From positions 24,568,501 to 24,632,500 of the forward strand of contig NC_079879.1 in assembly GCF_029227915.1 (NCBI RefSeq): 64,000 bases of DNA. Reading direction: 5' to 3'. The position numbers and the translations under genes are program-made. The stretch comes from Hydractinia symbiolongicarpus (taxonomy: Eukaryota; Cnidaria; Hydrozoa; Anthoathecata; Hydractiniidae). This document shows positions 1 to 12,217 of the stretch, one piece after another. The notes under the pieces are model-generated. The model did no database searches. It was not told the origin of the DNA and worked only from the letters and a program-made list of their open reading frames with translations. How positions within the stretch are numbered: the first letter of the stretch is position 1; every line of letters begins with the position of its first letter.

Positions 1-435
1 GAAAAACTCTTTTGCTAACGAAACTTGTTTTCTTAAGACACAAACCTATACTGAATCAACTAGGCATGAAACGACTTTAACGTTTTTGATCATGCTAACT
101 AATTTTCTCACTTGGAAGGATAGTATATACCAAAATTTAGTAAAACCTAGACCTTTATAAGTGTCCGTAGTTAATCACCTATTTTATTTCTTCTTTTGTC
201 TTTCACTGTCCCTAATTAGAACGCAGTATTTTCTTAAGCAAACTTTAAAAACTTGTTTTAAAGTCAAAGAATTGCTTGGTAGGTGTTGCTGCCCAAAAAC
301 ATCATGCGAATGACTGTTTCCACCATTGTTAAAACATTAATGTGAATTAATAGCCCAATGTCAGTTATAGATTAATTACTCAATTATTTTAAAATGCAAA
401 CTATTCATAATCTCTTTATGCGTTGTTGTTTTTAG
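1..435 (+). other. intron of the mitoferrin gene
   Basis: No open frame of note is seen. The stretch ends in a T-rich tract and an AG at 434-435 that serves as acceptor of the last mitoferrin exon, so it is read as the 3' part of that gene's last intron. Earlier exons lie left of the window. Confidence 0.7.
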
Positions 436-992
436 TTGTGAAGCAACGCATACAAATGTATAACAGCCCATACCGTGGCGTTTATCACTGTGCGAGCTCC
501 ATACTCAAGAATGAAGGCATCACAGCTTTTTATAGAAGTTTCACCACAACATTAACTATGAACATACCCTTTCAATGCATACATTTCGTCACTTACGAAC
601 ACATGAGAGAACTTTTAAACCCCGAGGGTGGGTATAACCCAAGAACTCATCTCTTGGCGGGGGCCACTGCAGGTGGTTTAGCTGCAGCTGTTACCACACC
701 TTTAGACGTTGCGAAAACACTACTAAACACTCAAGAAAAGAGTGTTGTGCTTGAAAAAACTATAAAAAGATCAAAGTCTGGGAAGCACAATGCTTACTTT
801 GTTAGAGGAATGTTTAATGCTATGGGAACTATATATAAAGTGCGCGGTTTCGGCGGGTATTTCCGAGGGCTAAGGGCCCGTGTTATATATCAGGTACCAT
901 CTTGTGCTATATCGTGGAGCGTGTACGAGTTTTTCAAACATTATTTATCGCTGAAGATTTCAGATGAAGAAATGATGGACCTGACGGTATGA
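436..992 (+). CDS. SLC25A37/SLC25A28-like: mitoferrin (mitochondrial iron carrier), last exon
   Basis: Mitoferrins are SLC25 carriers of the mitochondrial inner membrane that import ferrous iron for haem and Fe-S cluster synthesis. The exon opens after the AG at 434-435 with a split Val codon (phase 1) and reads [16 protein letters not shown], the hallmark end of the first P-x-D/E-x-x-K/R signature of mitoferrins. It continues through the second carrier repeat and a full third signature, [14 protein letters not shown], to [15 protein letters not shown] and a final VYEFFKHYL helix. Stop TGA is at 990-992. About 185 residues, roughly the C-terminal 60 percent of a mitoferrin, are present. The family call is secure from the [11 protein letters not shown] and FRGxxARVIYQ stretches; vertebrate paralogues 1 and 2 cannot be told apart here. 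Confidence 0.95.
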
Positions 993-1930
993 AAACGGGA
1001 TGCCGTGTCGCTCAGATAGAAATAACCAATCGAAACGCGGAAATACAAAAGACGAGATTTATTGGTATTACATAGCTCATATTTATTATAAACCTGACAT
1101 TTGAATGAATTTAGTCAAGATACATATTTTGTAAATCATAAAGATGATTTTTACAATACAATTAGTCGAAAGAACCATTTTGGACTTTTACTTTTTTCTA
1201 ATTTTGATTTATTGTTCCTGTTTCTGTTGTGTTTGTGTGTTATATTATGTAATCTACTCACAAGACTTGCGTTTCACAACACTAGTTTTATTTTTTAGTA
1301 TATAGATTCTCAGTGTTTACTTTGCGAGGAAACGAGGTCTTAAAAAGACGTCGATATTTGTTCTGATTAAATATTTTGAAAACAGAAGATAACCTGAATA
1401 AATGCAATTATTTTCTTTATCGTGGGAATACTAGTTGTCTCTGATACTTTGTTTAATTCCTTGGAAATGGTCGAAATAATTAAAAACTTCCAGGAAAGTG
1501 ATAATTATGCAATTAAATGGCTGCCTGTTTTGATTGATATGCTGTTGTATTGTGCTGAGTCAACATATTCTGACTCTGTGGTAAGATAAAAATCTCCTCA
1601 CGTATTTTGTGAAAAGAAATGAACGCAAGTCGATGTTAAATTTCAGTTATTGATTTCCGTCGCCGCTATGCTTTTTTGATGGGGAGCTAAGCACTATTTT
1701 TTAAGTTCGTGTATTTTATTAGGTAAGAATTATTTTATATATAGCTAAGTGAGAAAGGTGTGCTGGCTAGCTAGCTATCTCAATTTTTGGTACTGACTTG
1801 GATCTCCTTTTGATTGGTGCTGACATACCCTTTTATGAAATTACTTACTTGCTAGCTATGGAGCTAGCTACACAAAATAGTGCTTTGATTAGAGTGCCTT
1901 TTTTTCTTAAAGAGCAAGCAACAAAAACCC
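993..1930. other. mitoferrin 3' UTR and gene-free DNA
   Basis: AT-rich non-coding sequence with stop codons in all frames apart from one short frame at 1101-1298 of low complexity. GCTAGCTA-type tracts occur near 1760-1780 and 1850-1870. No coding evidence. Confidence 0.6.
1397..1402 (+). promoter_or_regulatory. candidate poly(A) signal of mitoferrin
   Basis: An AATAAA hexamer lies about 405 bases after the mitoferrin stop, in an AT-rich stretch without other gene signals. Position and strand fit a 3' end signal; no cleavage site can be shown. Confidence 0.4.
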
Positions 1931-4312
1931 AACCTCGTCCCCAGGGCATCTTGTATCTTTTCTGACCCCGGGACGGCGATACGAACATGGCCCTGGAGGA
2001 GGCTAGTCCGATATGAAACCTGATTGGCGCGGATATGTCAAATAATTATTGCGTCATACAAAACAATTTGACGAGGCGGCGATTAGGAAGCTGTTCGTAT
2101 TAAAATGGCGGAGGAGGTGTATCAGCAGTATCAAGTTTTTTTCAAAGTGAAAAATTTAATAAAAAGCATTACTACGAGAGTATAAAATAAGACATCATAA
2201 AGTAATACTGCTTACATGACAATATTTCAATAACTGGGAATGTTTAATAAAGCTAGAAAAGTAGCTAGCTAGCACACTATACCTAGCAAACTATCAAGAT
2301 AAGAACAAAAGAAAGAAACTCAACTTGTTTCCAAGTGGCCAGGTTTAATTTGCAGCTTTTTGCAAAGAATGACGTTGCATAAAATTGCCGCCCATGTCCT
2401 TTATAGACAAAATAATTTTGCACAAAATATCGAAAATGTTTTTTTTACAAAATATATATACATTACGTTTTAAATTATATCAGGTTGTTATTAGTGGGCA
2501 TGTTTTATTACCTTATATGCTTTGGTTACTATAAAAGATATAAAAAGCCAGTAGGTTAACTGTCGGAGCCATTTTATCATTGAATGCACATTCACCCGGC
2601 CTAATTCAAGAAAATTCAAAGTGCAATAGCTTCAGTAAAAAAATGATGTTATTGACTTGAAACTTGTTAAGGAGTACTTTCAAACCAATCTGATAAAATA
2701 TAATTTTACACAAGGCATAAAAAATTTACAAAGCCATTTTGAGGAAGAGAAAAAGGTAGGAAGATTTTCTTAAGATTTTTTTATCTCAAGAGTTTTAATA
2801 CAAATTACAAAGCAGTGAACTTAAAAAAATAACAAAAAAAGTCTAAACCGAGTATATAGTTTATATAGCGTCCCAAAACTTCAGTAAAAATTAAAATATT
2901 GACTTGAGATTTGGTATGATATGGTTTTAGATTGGTTTGATAAAATTGAGCCAAAAAATAGTTCTATTATCATCATACTTTCTGAGTTTCAGAATTTAGC
3001 GCTTTTCAGAGACGCTGATAAGCCGTTTTGACAGCATATCAATTTTGACCAAGATACAGATTCAGAAAATTTTAAAAGCTATTCTAACCTCAGAAATAGG
3101 TCAGATAAGATTCAACCTAAAATTATGCCAGTAAACAAAAAATTTAGTTGCAAGGAATATCTCTTTGCTGATATCTTTTTGTGATAGGATAGAAACATTT
3201 TTTTTTCAAGGTAGCAATACTTTGCTGTTGGTAAAGTCTTTCTAAACTATTAAGGCAGTGGTGATACATTAAATCGAGAAAACAGATCACACGTAGACTT
3301 GTCGATTTCAATTTTCAAACCAGCATAATGCTTTTGATAAAATTTTTGGATTATTTAAGTTTTAAACAGAAAAAACCTTGTTTTAGTATATCTGTGTGTG
3401 CAAATTTAATGCGAGCTTGTTGAATAAAAAATTAAAAAGCTGCAAGGCGTTTTAAAAACATGTCATTAAGAAAAAAAAAGCAGAATTTATCAGTAAGGGG
3501 TGGCTTTTTGGAAATGTTAAGGCCACAAATGTAAATGAAAAAAATACAAGTAAATACTTTTCTGAAGCCTTTTTCACCCAATATAACTGCAAGCAGTGAG
3601 TCCACCATATATGAATTCAGTTTCAGTTAAGTATTGTTTAAATACAGCAAAATCTTTGTCATCATATAAAAGCAGTAATGCAGACACAGATATGAACTCG
3701 CGGTGAATGAGAATTCTAAAGTTCAGCCAGAATGAATAAAAAATGTAAATGTTAATATGAGGTTAAATTTCTGCCTAGCTACTTTCAGTCAGGCACCGAG
3801 AATGATACAAACATTTGAAAATTATGTAGCCATATTTGAACCTTAGAGAACCAACGAAGTGCTATGTTCAGCAGATGGGCAAATCATTTACTAATTTCCA
3901 AGTTTCCCCTAGCTACAAGTTTTGCAACCCAGTGCTTGCTAGTCAACCAATTCAGTGAAATACACATAACTAAATTGCTTGAATTTCTTCAAGTAAACAG
4001 CAACCTAAATAACATTATTGTATATTTATACATTTACACAAAACAATCAAGGGCAATATGCGAGAAGTTTGTGTGTTGCGATGAGAGGAATCAAAACAAA
4101 CTCGCCGCACGTATCTGTGACGTAAAACGCCGATCTCGCTTAGCTCTGCAAGGTTATATATAAAACGTTGGTACATTGAGACAAATCTCATTAAATATTA
4201 CACACAGAAATACTGTGTATTGGAGGGTCACGTGACGAGGCCTCCTCCAGGGCCATGTTCGTATCGCCGTCCCGGGGTCAGAAAAGATACAAGATGCCCT
4301 GGGGACGAGGTT
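1931..4312. mobile_element. inverted-repeat element with perfect 73-bp termini
   Basis: Bases 1931-2003 and 4240-4312 are exact reverse complements over 73 bp; the ends read AACCTCGTCCCCAGGGCATC outward. The match stops abruptly on the inner side. Similar A-rich 9-mers (CAAAAACCC and CAAAAAACC) lie just outside the two ends and could be an imperfect target duplication. The 2.2-kb interior is AT-rich and has no convincing protein. The arms belong to a short dispersed family with further copies near 16676, 48774, 49115, 49410 and 50747. The pair could be the ends of one large non-autonomous DNA element, or two oppositely oriented MITEs that were recently homogenised. Confidence 0.65.
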
Positions 4313-6194
4313 GCAAAAAACCTTTATCCTGTCTTGCGTAATTCTTCCATGACTGAAAACTCAACTCCTGTTTTTATGGGAAAAAGGGGGTCTAAAAATA
4401 ACTTCCAAATGACACTTTGTGGGACTACTTCTATCAGATAAAAAGGTGTATATATTCGCACAGGATTTTTTTAATATTTTTTGCAGAAAAGTTGTCAAAA
4501 CGTGACAAAAGTTTATTGTTGCTTGCACTGAGCAGTCAGTGAAATGGTAATTAACCTGTAACAATATATAGTTAGCCGATGCAGGATAATTAGATGCTAC
4601 GCCTAGTATAATTATCTGTTAAAAGATCTCTTTGTGTTCTTTACAGCTAACTGCGTCTTTTCCATGTTTTTTCTTAAATCAGAATAGTTTTGTTGTTTAA
4701 TAATATAGACGACATATGTATGGTTTTAATGCAGTTTATGGTTAAATTGTATTCTTGTTTCTTATTTTTAAAACGTACTTTCTTTTTCAGATCAGTTGTT
4801 ATCAAACCATGCACCATCACCATTTTCAAAAAATTTTCAGCAAGAGAGTAAATTTTTTATTTATTGAATTGTATTTTAACATTGCAGGTTAGTTACAAAA
4901 ATAGTTAAGAATCGTGACTCGTGATTTTTTTTACCCCATAATTCTCCGTTTTCAAGGTCTACTTTAAATTTCAAAATCTTTCAGGCTAACGACGGAAATC
5001 TTAAAGCCGCAGGTCTTCTTGTTTCTCGTGTGATCCCAGTTATAATTCAACGCTTTTTCCCTCAATTTTTTTTCTCCCCCATGATATATAATTGACACCA
5101 CTAGAGTTACTTCTTTTCTTAATTTTTAGTCCCAGGATATCGAATTTTCTAATTGTCTTTATAAAACATATACGAATGGGAAAAATAATACTATTTCTAT
5201 ACACTTTATGGGAAGAAAGAAGTGCGAAAAAATAGTGTGAAAATAGTGCGTGTTAAGAATTAAAATTTTAAATAGGAGGAAGATAATGCGTGCGAATCTT
5301 CAAAATCGCTAAAAAGTGCAGAATTTGTTGGTGCGATTTTCCTGAGTGGCCACACTTCCTTAAATAACCTTAAAAAATGGGGATCCTCTTAACTTCCTAA
5401 AATCGTTATGGTGATATCTTATTTTTTTCAAATAGTATCTTTCCGTTATTACGTTTTATACAACAAAATTGAGAATATGTTTATCTTGCAACAGGACTGG
5501 TGAATTATTTACTTCCTTTCCAAATGAGCAGGCTTCCTGACATTGAAAAAGAAAGGTTTAATAATCAGTAACTAAAAAGGAAGATTTTTTAAAAATGAGA
5601 AAAACAAGTTATCCGGTTGTTTGGGTATTCTACCGTACCCACACAATAGTAGACAAAAAATTCTTTTTTCCACAAGGTGCTACAAGTTCTATATTTATTT
5701 CTATCAAATATCACACATGCAGTTGGATGGCCGTTTTGTGTTAACTTTACTATCTATCCTCTTCTCGTTGAAAAGTTAAGAAACAGTTCGTGAAGTTTTA
5801 ATGGTGGGAAAAAAATAATCTCTAGTTGTAATCATTAACAAAGAGTGTATCGGAAAAAAAGGTTACAGAAAATGTTGGTCGATTGGAAATACTTAAACCA
5901 AAATTTGCTTTGTGGTTTGTGGTTTTAATTGGATAATATTTAAAAATAATTATTCATGAAAGTTGTACATTTTTTTCTCTTTTCGAATTTTTTACTAATA
6001 GCGAATTTGAAACTAGGCGAGTGTATATTCTCTTTTAAAAGGCGCGAATTTCAGCGTGACAAGGTAATACATTGCAGTGTCGCTAGAGATAACACTACAT
6101 TGGAACGTATTTCGAAGAACACATTGACGTGCTGTTTTCTGCAAAACCGTACCTATATATTCTGGTTTTGGGGAAGATAAAGTTGCACAGAAAC
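4313..6194. other. gene-free DNA upstream of the 6195 gene
   Basis: AT-rich sequence with no exon-like frame. A frame at 5956-6180 starts with a hydrophobic stretch but has no splice partner or family resemblance. The last part presumably holds the promoter and 5' leader of the next gene; I see no clear core motif. Confidence 0.5.
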
Positions 6195-7910
6195 ATGGAT
6201 ATAAGGACTTTTTTATTACCTGATCTCATCTCAACACAAAGACAGTCCTCGCCACAAGCACAAGAAGTTCCACATTTTTTATCGTTTAACGTCGTTGGAA
6301 TGCCTCCAGAACCGATATCCATGCCACCTTCGTATAATGAATCTCAACGGCAGTTTTCTACCTCCAAAGTGGTACAGTCACAACCCTTTCCATTTCCCAT
6401 GCCCCCTGGTTTTCCCCTACCATTACCCTGTCATTATGCTGACTTGCAAAATAACATAGCTAATTTAAATGCTGAGCGACAGCGTTTGAAACAAAATTTA
6501 AACGATTTAACGCTCAGTTTGGATGTAAGTATAAATTTCATTTGTTAGCATCGTTCTTATATGGCTTTTTTTCAAATGACAGAGCAAAGATCTAAAGTTT
6601 CACTTTCCTCATCCAGATCTTGTTTACTTTGCTCCCTGATAACGGCTGACATCCAAAATAAAAATTTTTTCTACAAGATCCAAAAAATTAAGCAGTCGTA
6701 ACAATGTTGTTAAAGCAAACTGCGAAACTCATTTCATGCTTAAGTAAGCATGAAATCAGTTGTTTACTTATTATATGACTACGCCTGGACAGAAGGGCTA
6801 CATGACGGCATGTTTAATTTGTTTTCTAGCTCCACAAACAATTGTTAATCCAAAAAGAAGAACAAATTAATAATATGAAAGAAAAATTACGAAGCAAAAA
6901 CAAAATTCTATCCTCAATCCTTTCCAACCAACACAAAAAGGATTTCGCTATTCAACGACAAAAAAATCAACTCTACACTCTCATGGATGAGTTATCAATG
7001 AAGGATCAAATTATTGCCGTGAAGAAAAACAACATTGATTACGTCATCGACAAAGAACCTTTCACACTTCACTCTGGTCTCGCCCACCCATCACATACAA
7101 TGAAAGTATCTGTAGCTACAATGACAACGGGATTATCAAACGAGGTAAACAAAGCACGCATTCTTCTTTCATCAAGTTCTATGATTCTGCTTTTTCTCCA
7201 ACAATTAGAAATTGTGACAGATATTTTTTCATAGCGTTGATTAACTAATAGTATGTGGAAAAGCGTTCACCTACTGTGCGGAAGGTCTTAGGGTTAACCC
7301 CGGCCGAGATATGCCAGATACTATAAAAGTGTGAATCGATCCTTTCTACTTAACGTTCAGCAAGAGAAGGATGAATATCTTAGGTCGTTTTCTAGTTGAG
7401 CGGCTGTTGTGCTTGCACGGCTTGTGTAGCTCAAATGGGAGCTTTAAATGCACTAGGACCCCCTTGACAGAACCTTCACTGGTAACAGTACATTAGGAAT
7501 TGAAAATCCAGTAAATAATAGTAATAATAATAATCACCATATCTTTTGCAATTCATTCTCAGCTTTTTAAACTGATCACTAACGCGTTGTTAGGAGGATA
7601 CACGACCTAGCTGTATATTTGTTGACGTGTTAAAGCACACAGAAATAAGGTTGAATTTTTTGTAGAGACCTCTGTGTCAGGAAAGGTAGTCTTTATTTGT
7701 GTTTATATTATTATTTTAAAGTTATTCGATGAAAAGAGAGACAAAAATATGCATGAAATTGTGGATGATCTGTTTAAAGAAGACAACAGTAATGCATCTG
7801 AAGGTGGAAGTATTGAAGATGAAAATGAACTAGCATCGCTTGAGGATTTTGAAGATGAATTTGAAGAATCAGACGACGATTTTGATGACACAACAATTTT
7901 ACCCAAATAG
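6195..7910 (+). CDS. unrecognised coiled-coil protein with an acidic tail
   Basis: I do not recognise this gene. The model has three exons, 6195-6524, 6830-7144 and 7722-7910, all joined in phase 0 at GT-AG sites, giving 277 residues. The start ATG at 6195 was chosen as the first Met of the open exon. Residues 1-80 are Pro/Phe-rich (PFPFPMPPGFPLPLP). Residues 85-165 look like coiled coil (NAERQRLKQNLNDL, then QLLIQKEEQINNMKEKL). The last 45 residues are strongly acidic (FEDEFEESDDDFDD) and end in TILPK. An alternative acceptor at 7667 would add 18 residues, 12 of them hydrophobic and T-rich in codon use; I take that piece to be the polypyrimidine tract of the intron. The second intron carries a SINE. 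Confidence 0.7.
7240..7540 (+). mobile_element. tRNA-like SINE
   Basis: A B-box-like GGGTTAACCCCGGCCGAGA occurs at 7291-7309, followed by a conserved-looking body of about 200 bp (ATGCCAGATACTATAAAAGTG) and a tail of AAT/AATA units near 7512-7538. This is the build of a tRNA-derived SINE in plus orientation. No tRNA could fold from it as it stands. It sits inside intron 2 of the 6195-7910 gene. Confidence 0.55.
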
Positions 7911-8017
7911 AACCTTAAATATTCTCGAAATAGTGCAGCTATAATTTTGTAATTTTTACTTCTTTTTTAATGCTTATTTATTCTATTTTTATAATTTTAA
8001 CGGTCAATGCACTTGTA

Positions 8018-8700
8018 GACTCAGTCTCTCTGGCGTGGACCATCGCGACCGTACCCCGCCAGACCCGCCCCAGGCTTGACTGCGAAACGACGGGCAGCTA
8101 CATGGTGACAGGCGGCACCTGTTACTTTGGGTGACCTTGTTACAGCTTTCGACGCAAGACAGATGTAAGCGTCAGCTGTCAGTGAAGGTAAGCATGTCAC
8201 TGATGCGACGTGACACCATACGGTATTGTGGCACGGCTGCTGACACACGTTGCGTGGGCTGTTACTGTCTGATACATTGTAACTGCAAAACGATGGGCAG
8301 CTACATGATGACAGGCGGCACCTGTTACTATGGGTGACCTTGTAACAGCTTTCGACGCTTGACAGATGTAAGCGTCAGCTGTTAGTGAAGGTAAGCATGT
8401 CACTGATGCGACGTGACACCATACGGTATTGTGGCACGGCTGCTGACACACGTTGCGTCGGCTGTTACTGTCTGATACATTGTAACTGTGTGTGAGCCAC
8501 GGGAAACCCTACGGTTATGTGTGGCAACTGGTGACACACGGTGCGTCAGGTGTTACTGTAGGAAACCTTACAACTGCGATGGTGTGTGACTTCTTGTTTT
8601 TTGTCACAGCACGGTATTAGGAAACCTTACAACTGCGATGGTATGTAGCTTCATGGTTTTTGTATTGTGTGATCGGTGATGGGCGGTAGGTGGTCAGTAG
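8018..8700. repeat. 203-bp tandem duplication with GTTAC-rich tail
   Basis: The stretch around GGGCAGCTACATG recurs at 8092 and 8295, a 203-bp period, with near-identity through about 8480. Beyond that, shorter degenerate pieces follow, such as two copies of GGAAACCTTACAACTGCGATGG near 8560 and 8618. Base composition is more GC-rich than the surroundings. Open frames on both strands here are repeat artefacts. Confidence 0.8.
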
Positions 8701-9130
8701 CACTTCTGATAATCCTTGCACATAATTTGTAATGTGTAATATAACCTAAAAAATGCTCTAGCTTTTGTGCCTATAGAGAATTTAAGTTGCTGTAACTTTT
8801 TAAAAAAAGCTTACCAAGTATAAGTTTTTTAGTAAAAAATGTTTGGTAGCATATAAAGAATCTAAAAATATTAGTAAAGCAACCTGCCATTGCTAAAAAA
8901 AAAATGTTTTCTTCATATTTTTTATAAGGCTTCCTGCCAGGTGACGTGCTGTACTAAAATAACAACTTTCCCTATTAACACGAAAACGAGGCTAAATAAA
9001 GATGTACTTTCTTATATCAAATTTCCCAATTTTTTATATACTTCAAAATGGCATACTAAGTTTTTTAAATTTCGACAAAAAAAAAATATTCCTGCGTGGT
9101 GACGTAGCGTATTATATATAAAATTTCTGC
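8701..9130. repeat. diverged satellite flank
   Basis: No gene. From about 8930 the sequence resembles the edge monomers of the adjoining array: an ACACGAAAACGAGGCTAAA box and a CAAAATGGCATACTAAG box recur in the same order as in 9131-9257. It reads as an old, diverged unit. Confidence 0.55.
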
Positions 9131-9257
9131 TTTAACACGAAAACGAGGCCAAACTAAGGTGTGGTTTCTTATATAAAATTATTCTATTTTTCAAATTCTA
9201 CAAAATGGCTTACTAATTTTTCGAAATTTCCAAAAAAAATTTTTTGTCATAAGGCAA
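9131..9257. repeat. left copy of a 127-bp direct repeat flanking the satellite
   Basis: This block matches 12091-12217 over 127 bp with about four differences, in the same orientation and 2960 bp away. Each copy starts TTTAACACGAAAACGAGGCC and ends near AAGGCAA. Confidence 0.8.
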
Positions 9258-11700
9258 TAAACAATGTGGGCTAAATTTTGTACTCTATGAAGGTTTCACT
9301 GTGAGCTAAAACTTCAAAGTCAAATATCATGGGAACGAGGCCGACTCAATACCAACATTTTTACTAGAAAATGATCCGTATCAGACCATAAAGGTATCCC
9401 TACATGAGGTTTAAAGCAACGCGTCAAAAAAAAATTTCGGTGTGGGCGAAATTTTGTGCTCTATGAAGGTTTGACTGTGAGGTAAAACTTCAAAGTCAAA
9501 TATCATGAGAACGAGGCTCACTCAATACCAACATTTTTATTAGCAAATGATCCATAGGCGACCATAAAGGTATCGCTATATCAGGTTTAAAGCAACGCGT
9601 CAAAAAATTTTTTTCGGTGTGAGCGAAATTTTGTGCTCTATGAAGGTTTGACTGTGAGGTAAAATTTCAAAGTCAAATATCATGGGAACGAGGCCGACTC
9701 AATACCAAAATTTTTACTAGAAAATGATCCGTATCAGACCATAAAGGTATCCCTACATGAGGTTTAAAGCAACGCGTCAAAAAAAAATTTCGGTGTGGGC
9801 GAAATTTTGTGCTCTATGAAGGTTTGACTGTGAGGTAAAACTTCAAAGTCAAATATCATGAGAACGAGGCTCACTCAATACCAACATTTTTATTAGCAAA
9901 TGATCCATAGGCGACCATAAAGGTATCGCTATATCAGGTTTAAAGCAACGCGTCAAAAAATTTTTTTCGGTGTGAGCGAAATTTTGTGCTCTATGAAGGT
10001 TTGACTGTGAGGTAAATCTTCAAAGTCAAATATCATGAGAACGAGGCCGACTCAATACCAACATTTTTATTAGCAAATGATCCGTATGCAACCATAAAGG
10101 TTTCCTTATATCAGGTTTAAAGCAACGCGTCAAAAAATATTTTCGGTGTGGGCTGAATTTTGTACTCTATGAAGGTTTCACTGTGAGCTAAACTTCAAAG
10201 TCAAATATCATGGGAACGAGGCCGACTCAATACCAACATTTTTATTAGAAAATGATCCGTATGCAACCATAAAGGTATCCCTACATAAGGTTTAAAGCAA
10301 CGCGTCAAAAAAGAATTTCGGTGTGGGCGAAATTTTGTGCTCTATGAAGGTTTGACTGTGAGGTAAAACTTCAAAGTCAAATATCATGAGAACGAGGCTG
10401 ACTCAATATCAACATTTTTATTAGCAAATGATCCGTATGCGACCATAAAGGTATCGCTATATCAGGTTTAAAGCAACGCGTCAAAAAAATTTTTTCGGTG
10501 TGGGCAAAATTTTGTGCTCTATGAAGGTTTGACTGTGAGCTAAAACTTCAAAGTCAAATATCATGGCAACGAGGCCGACTCAATACCAACATTTTTATTA
10601 GCAAATGATCCGTATGCGACCATAAAGGTTTCCTTTTATCAGGTTTAAAGCAACGCGTCAAAAAAATTTTTTCAGTGTGGGCTGAATTTTGTACTCTATG
10701 AAGGTTTCACTGTGAGCTAAAACTTCAAAGTCAAATATCATGGGAACGAGGCCGACTTAATACCAACATTTTTATTAGCAAATGATCCGTATGCGACCAT
10801 AAAGGTTTCCTTATATCAGGTTTAAAGCAACGCGTCAAAAAAATTTTTTCAGTGTGGGCTGAATTTTGTACTCTATGAAGGTTTCACTGTGAGCTAAAAC
10901 TTCAAAGTCAAATATCATGAGAACGAGGCTGACTCAATACCAACATATTTATTAGCAAATGATCCATAGGCGACCATAAAGGTATCGCTATATCAGGTTT
11001 AAAGCAACGCGTCAAAAAAATTTTTGCGGTGTGGGCGAAATTTTGTGCTCTATGAAGGTTTGACTGTGAGGTAAATCTTCAAAGTCAAATATCATGAGAA
11101 CGAGGCCGACTCAATACCAACATTTTTATTAGCAAATGATCCGTATGCGACCATAAAGGTTTCCCTGTATAAGGTTTAAAGCAACGCGTCAAAAAAAATT
11201 TTTCGGTGTGGGCGAAATTTTGTGCTCTATGAAGGTTTGACTGTGACGTAAAACTTCAAAGTCAAATATCATGAGAACGAGGCTGACTCAATACCAACAT
11301 TTTTATTAGCAAATGATCCATAGGTGACCATAAAGGTATGGCTATATCAGCTTTAAAGCAACGCGTCAAAAAAATTTTTGCGGTGTGGGCGAAATTTTGT
11401 GCTCTATGAAGGTTTGACTGTGAGGTAAATCTTCAAAGTCAAATATCATGAGAACGAGGCCGACTCAATACCAACATTTTTATTAGCAAATGATCCGTAT
11501 GCGACCATAAAGGTTTCCCTGTATAAGGTTTAAAGCAACGCGTCAAAAAATTTTTTTCGGTGTGGGCTAAATTTTGTACTCTATGAAGGGTTGACTGTGT
11601 GAGCTAAAACTTTAAAGTGAAATATCATGAGAACGAAGCCGACTCAGTACCAACATTTTTATTAAAAATTCATCCCTATAAAAGCATAAAAGCATCTCAG
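9258..11700. repeat. about 14-copy satellite, 177-bp unit
   Basis: The anchor CAAATATCATG recurs at 9321, 9497, 9674, 9850, 10027, 10202, 10378, 10555, 10732, 10909, 11086, 11263 and 11440, with a variant near 11621, giving a period of 175-177 bp. Units carry AACGAGGCCGACTCAATACC and AAGCAACGCGTCAAAAAA boxes. Unit variants alternate at the left end, so copies 1-2 and 3-4 form two near-identical 353-bp dimers; copies at 11086 and 11440 are also near-identical. No coding frame is kept. Confidence 0.95.
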
Positions 11701-12090
11701 TAATTATTTGCATGAATAAGAATTTTTTTTTTTTTCACACAGTCAGGCGTTTGCAAAATATGAGAGTTTGACTGTAAATTTAAAAAGTCAATAAAACGGA
11801 AACGAGGCTAATCCAATACCAACTTTCTTATTATAAAAGGACGTAATCTATAAGACCAATACAACGCCGTACTTATTATGCAATATAAACTATAAAAAAA
11901 ATTTACACTGTGGGTGCGGTAGAGTACGAAATACAATATTTTCGAATTTCCACGAAAGAGAGGCCAAACGAAGATGTGTTTTTTTATATAAAATAAATCC
12001 TTTTTTTATAGAAAACAACTTGGCATACAAATATTTCAAAATTTCGACAAAAAATATTTTGTCCTGCCGGCGTTGGAAATTTTATAAGGC
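11701..12090. repeat. diverged right flank of the satellite
   Basis: Old satellite-like monomers with GAAACGAGGCTAATCC and GAGAGGCCAAACGAAGATG boxes grade away from the main array. No gene is seen. Confidence 0.6.
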
Positions 12091-12217
12091 TTTAACACGA
12101 AAACGAGGCCAAACTAAGGTGTGGTTTCGTATATAAAATTATTCTATTTTTCAAATACTACAAAATGGCTTACTAATTTTTTAAAATTTCCAAAAAAAAT
12201 TTTTTGTCATAAGGCAA
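12091..12217. repeat. right copy of the 127-bp direct repeat
   Basis: Near-identical to 9131-9257 in the same orientation, as described for the left copy. Confidence 0.8.

Noticed and set aside
4220-4441. 73-codon plus-strand frame
   Set aside because: It runs through the right arm of the inverted-repeat element, so its sequence is repeat DNA.
5956-6180. Frame with a hydrophobic N-terminus that could be a signal peptide
   Set aside because: Low-complexity T-rich start, no donor that joins it in frame to a later exon, and it overlaps the start of the 6195 gene.
7291-7309. tRNA gene from its B-box-like motif
   Set aside because: No acceptor stem, anticodon arm or proper A box; better explained as a SINE.
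8021-8451. Overlapping minus-strand frames of 75 and 84 codons
   Set aside because: They are the same peptide read from two copies of the 203-bp tandem repeat.
9258-11700. CRISPR-like array
   Set aside because: Units are contiguous 177-bp repeats without unique spacers, in eukaryotic DNA.
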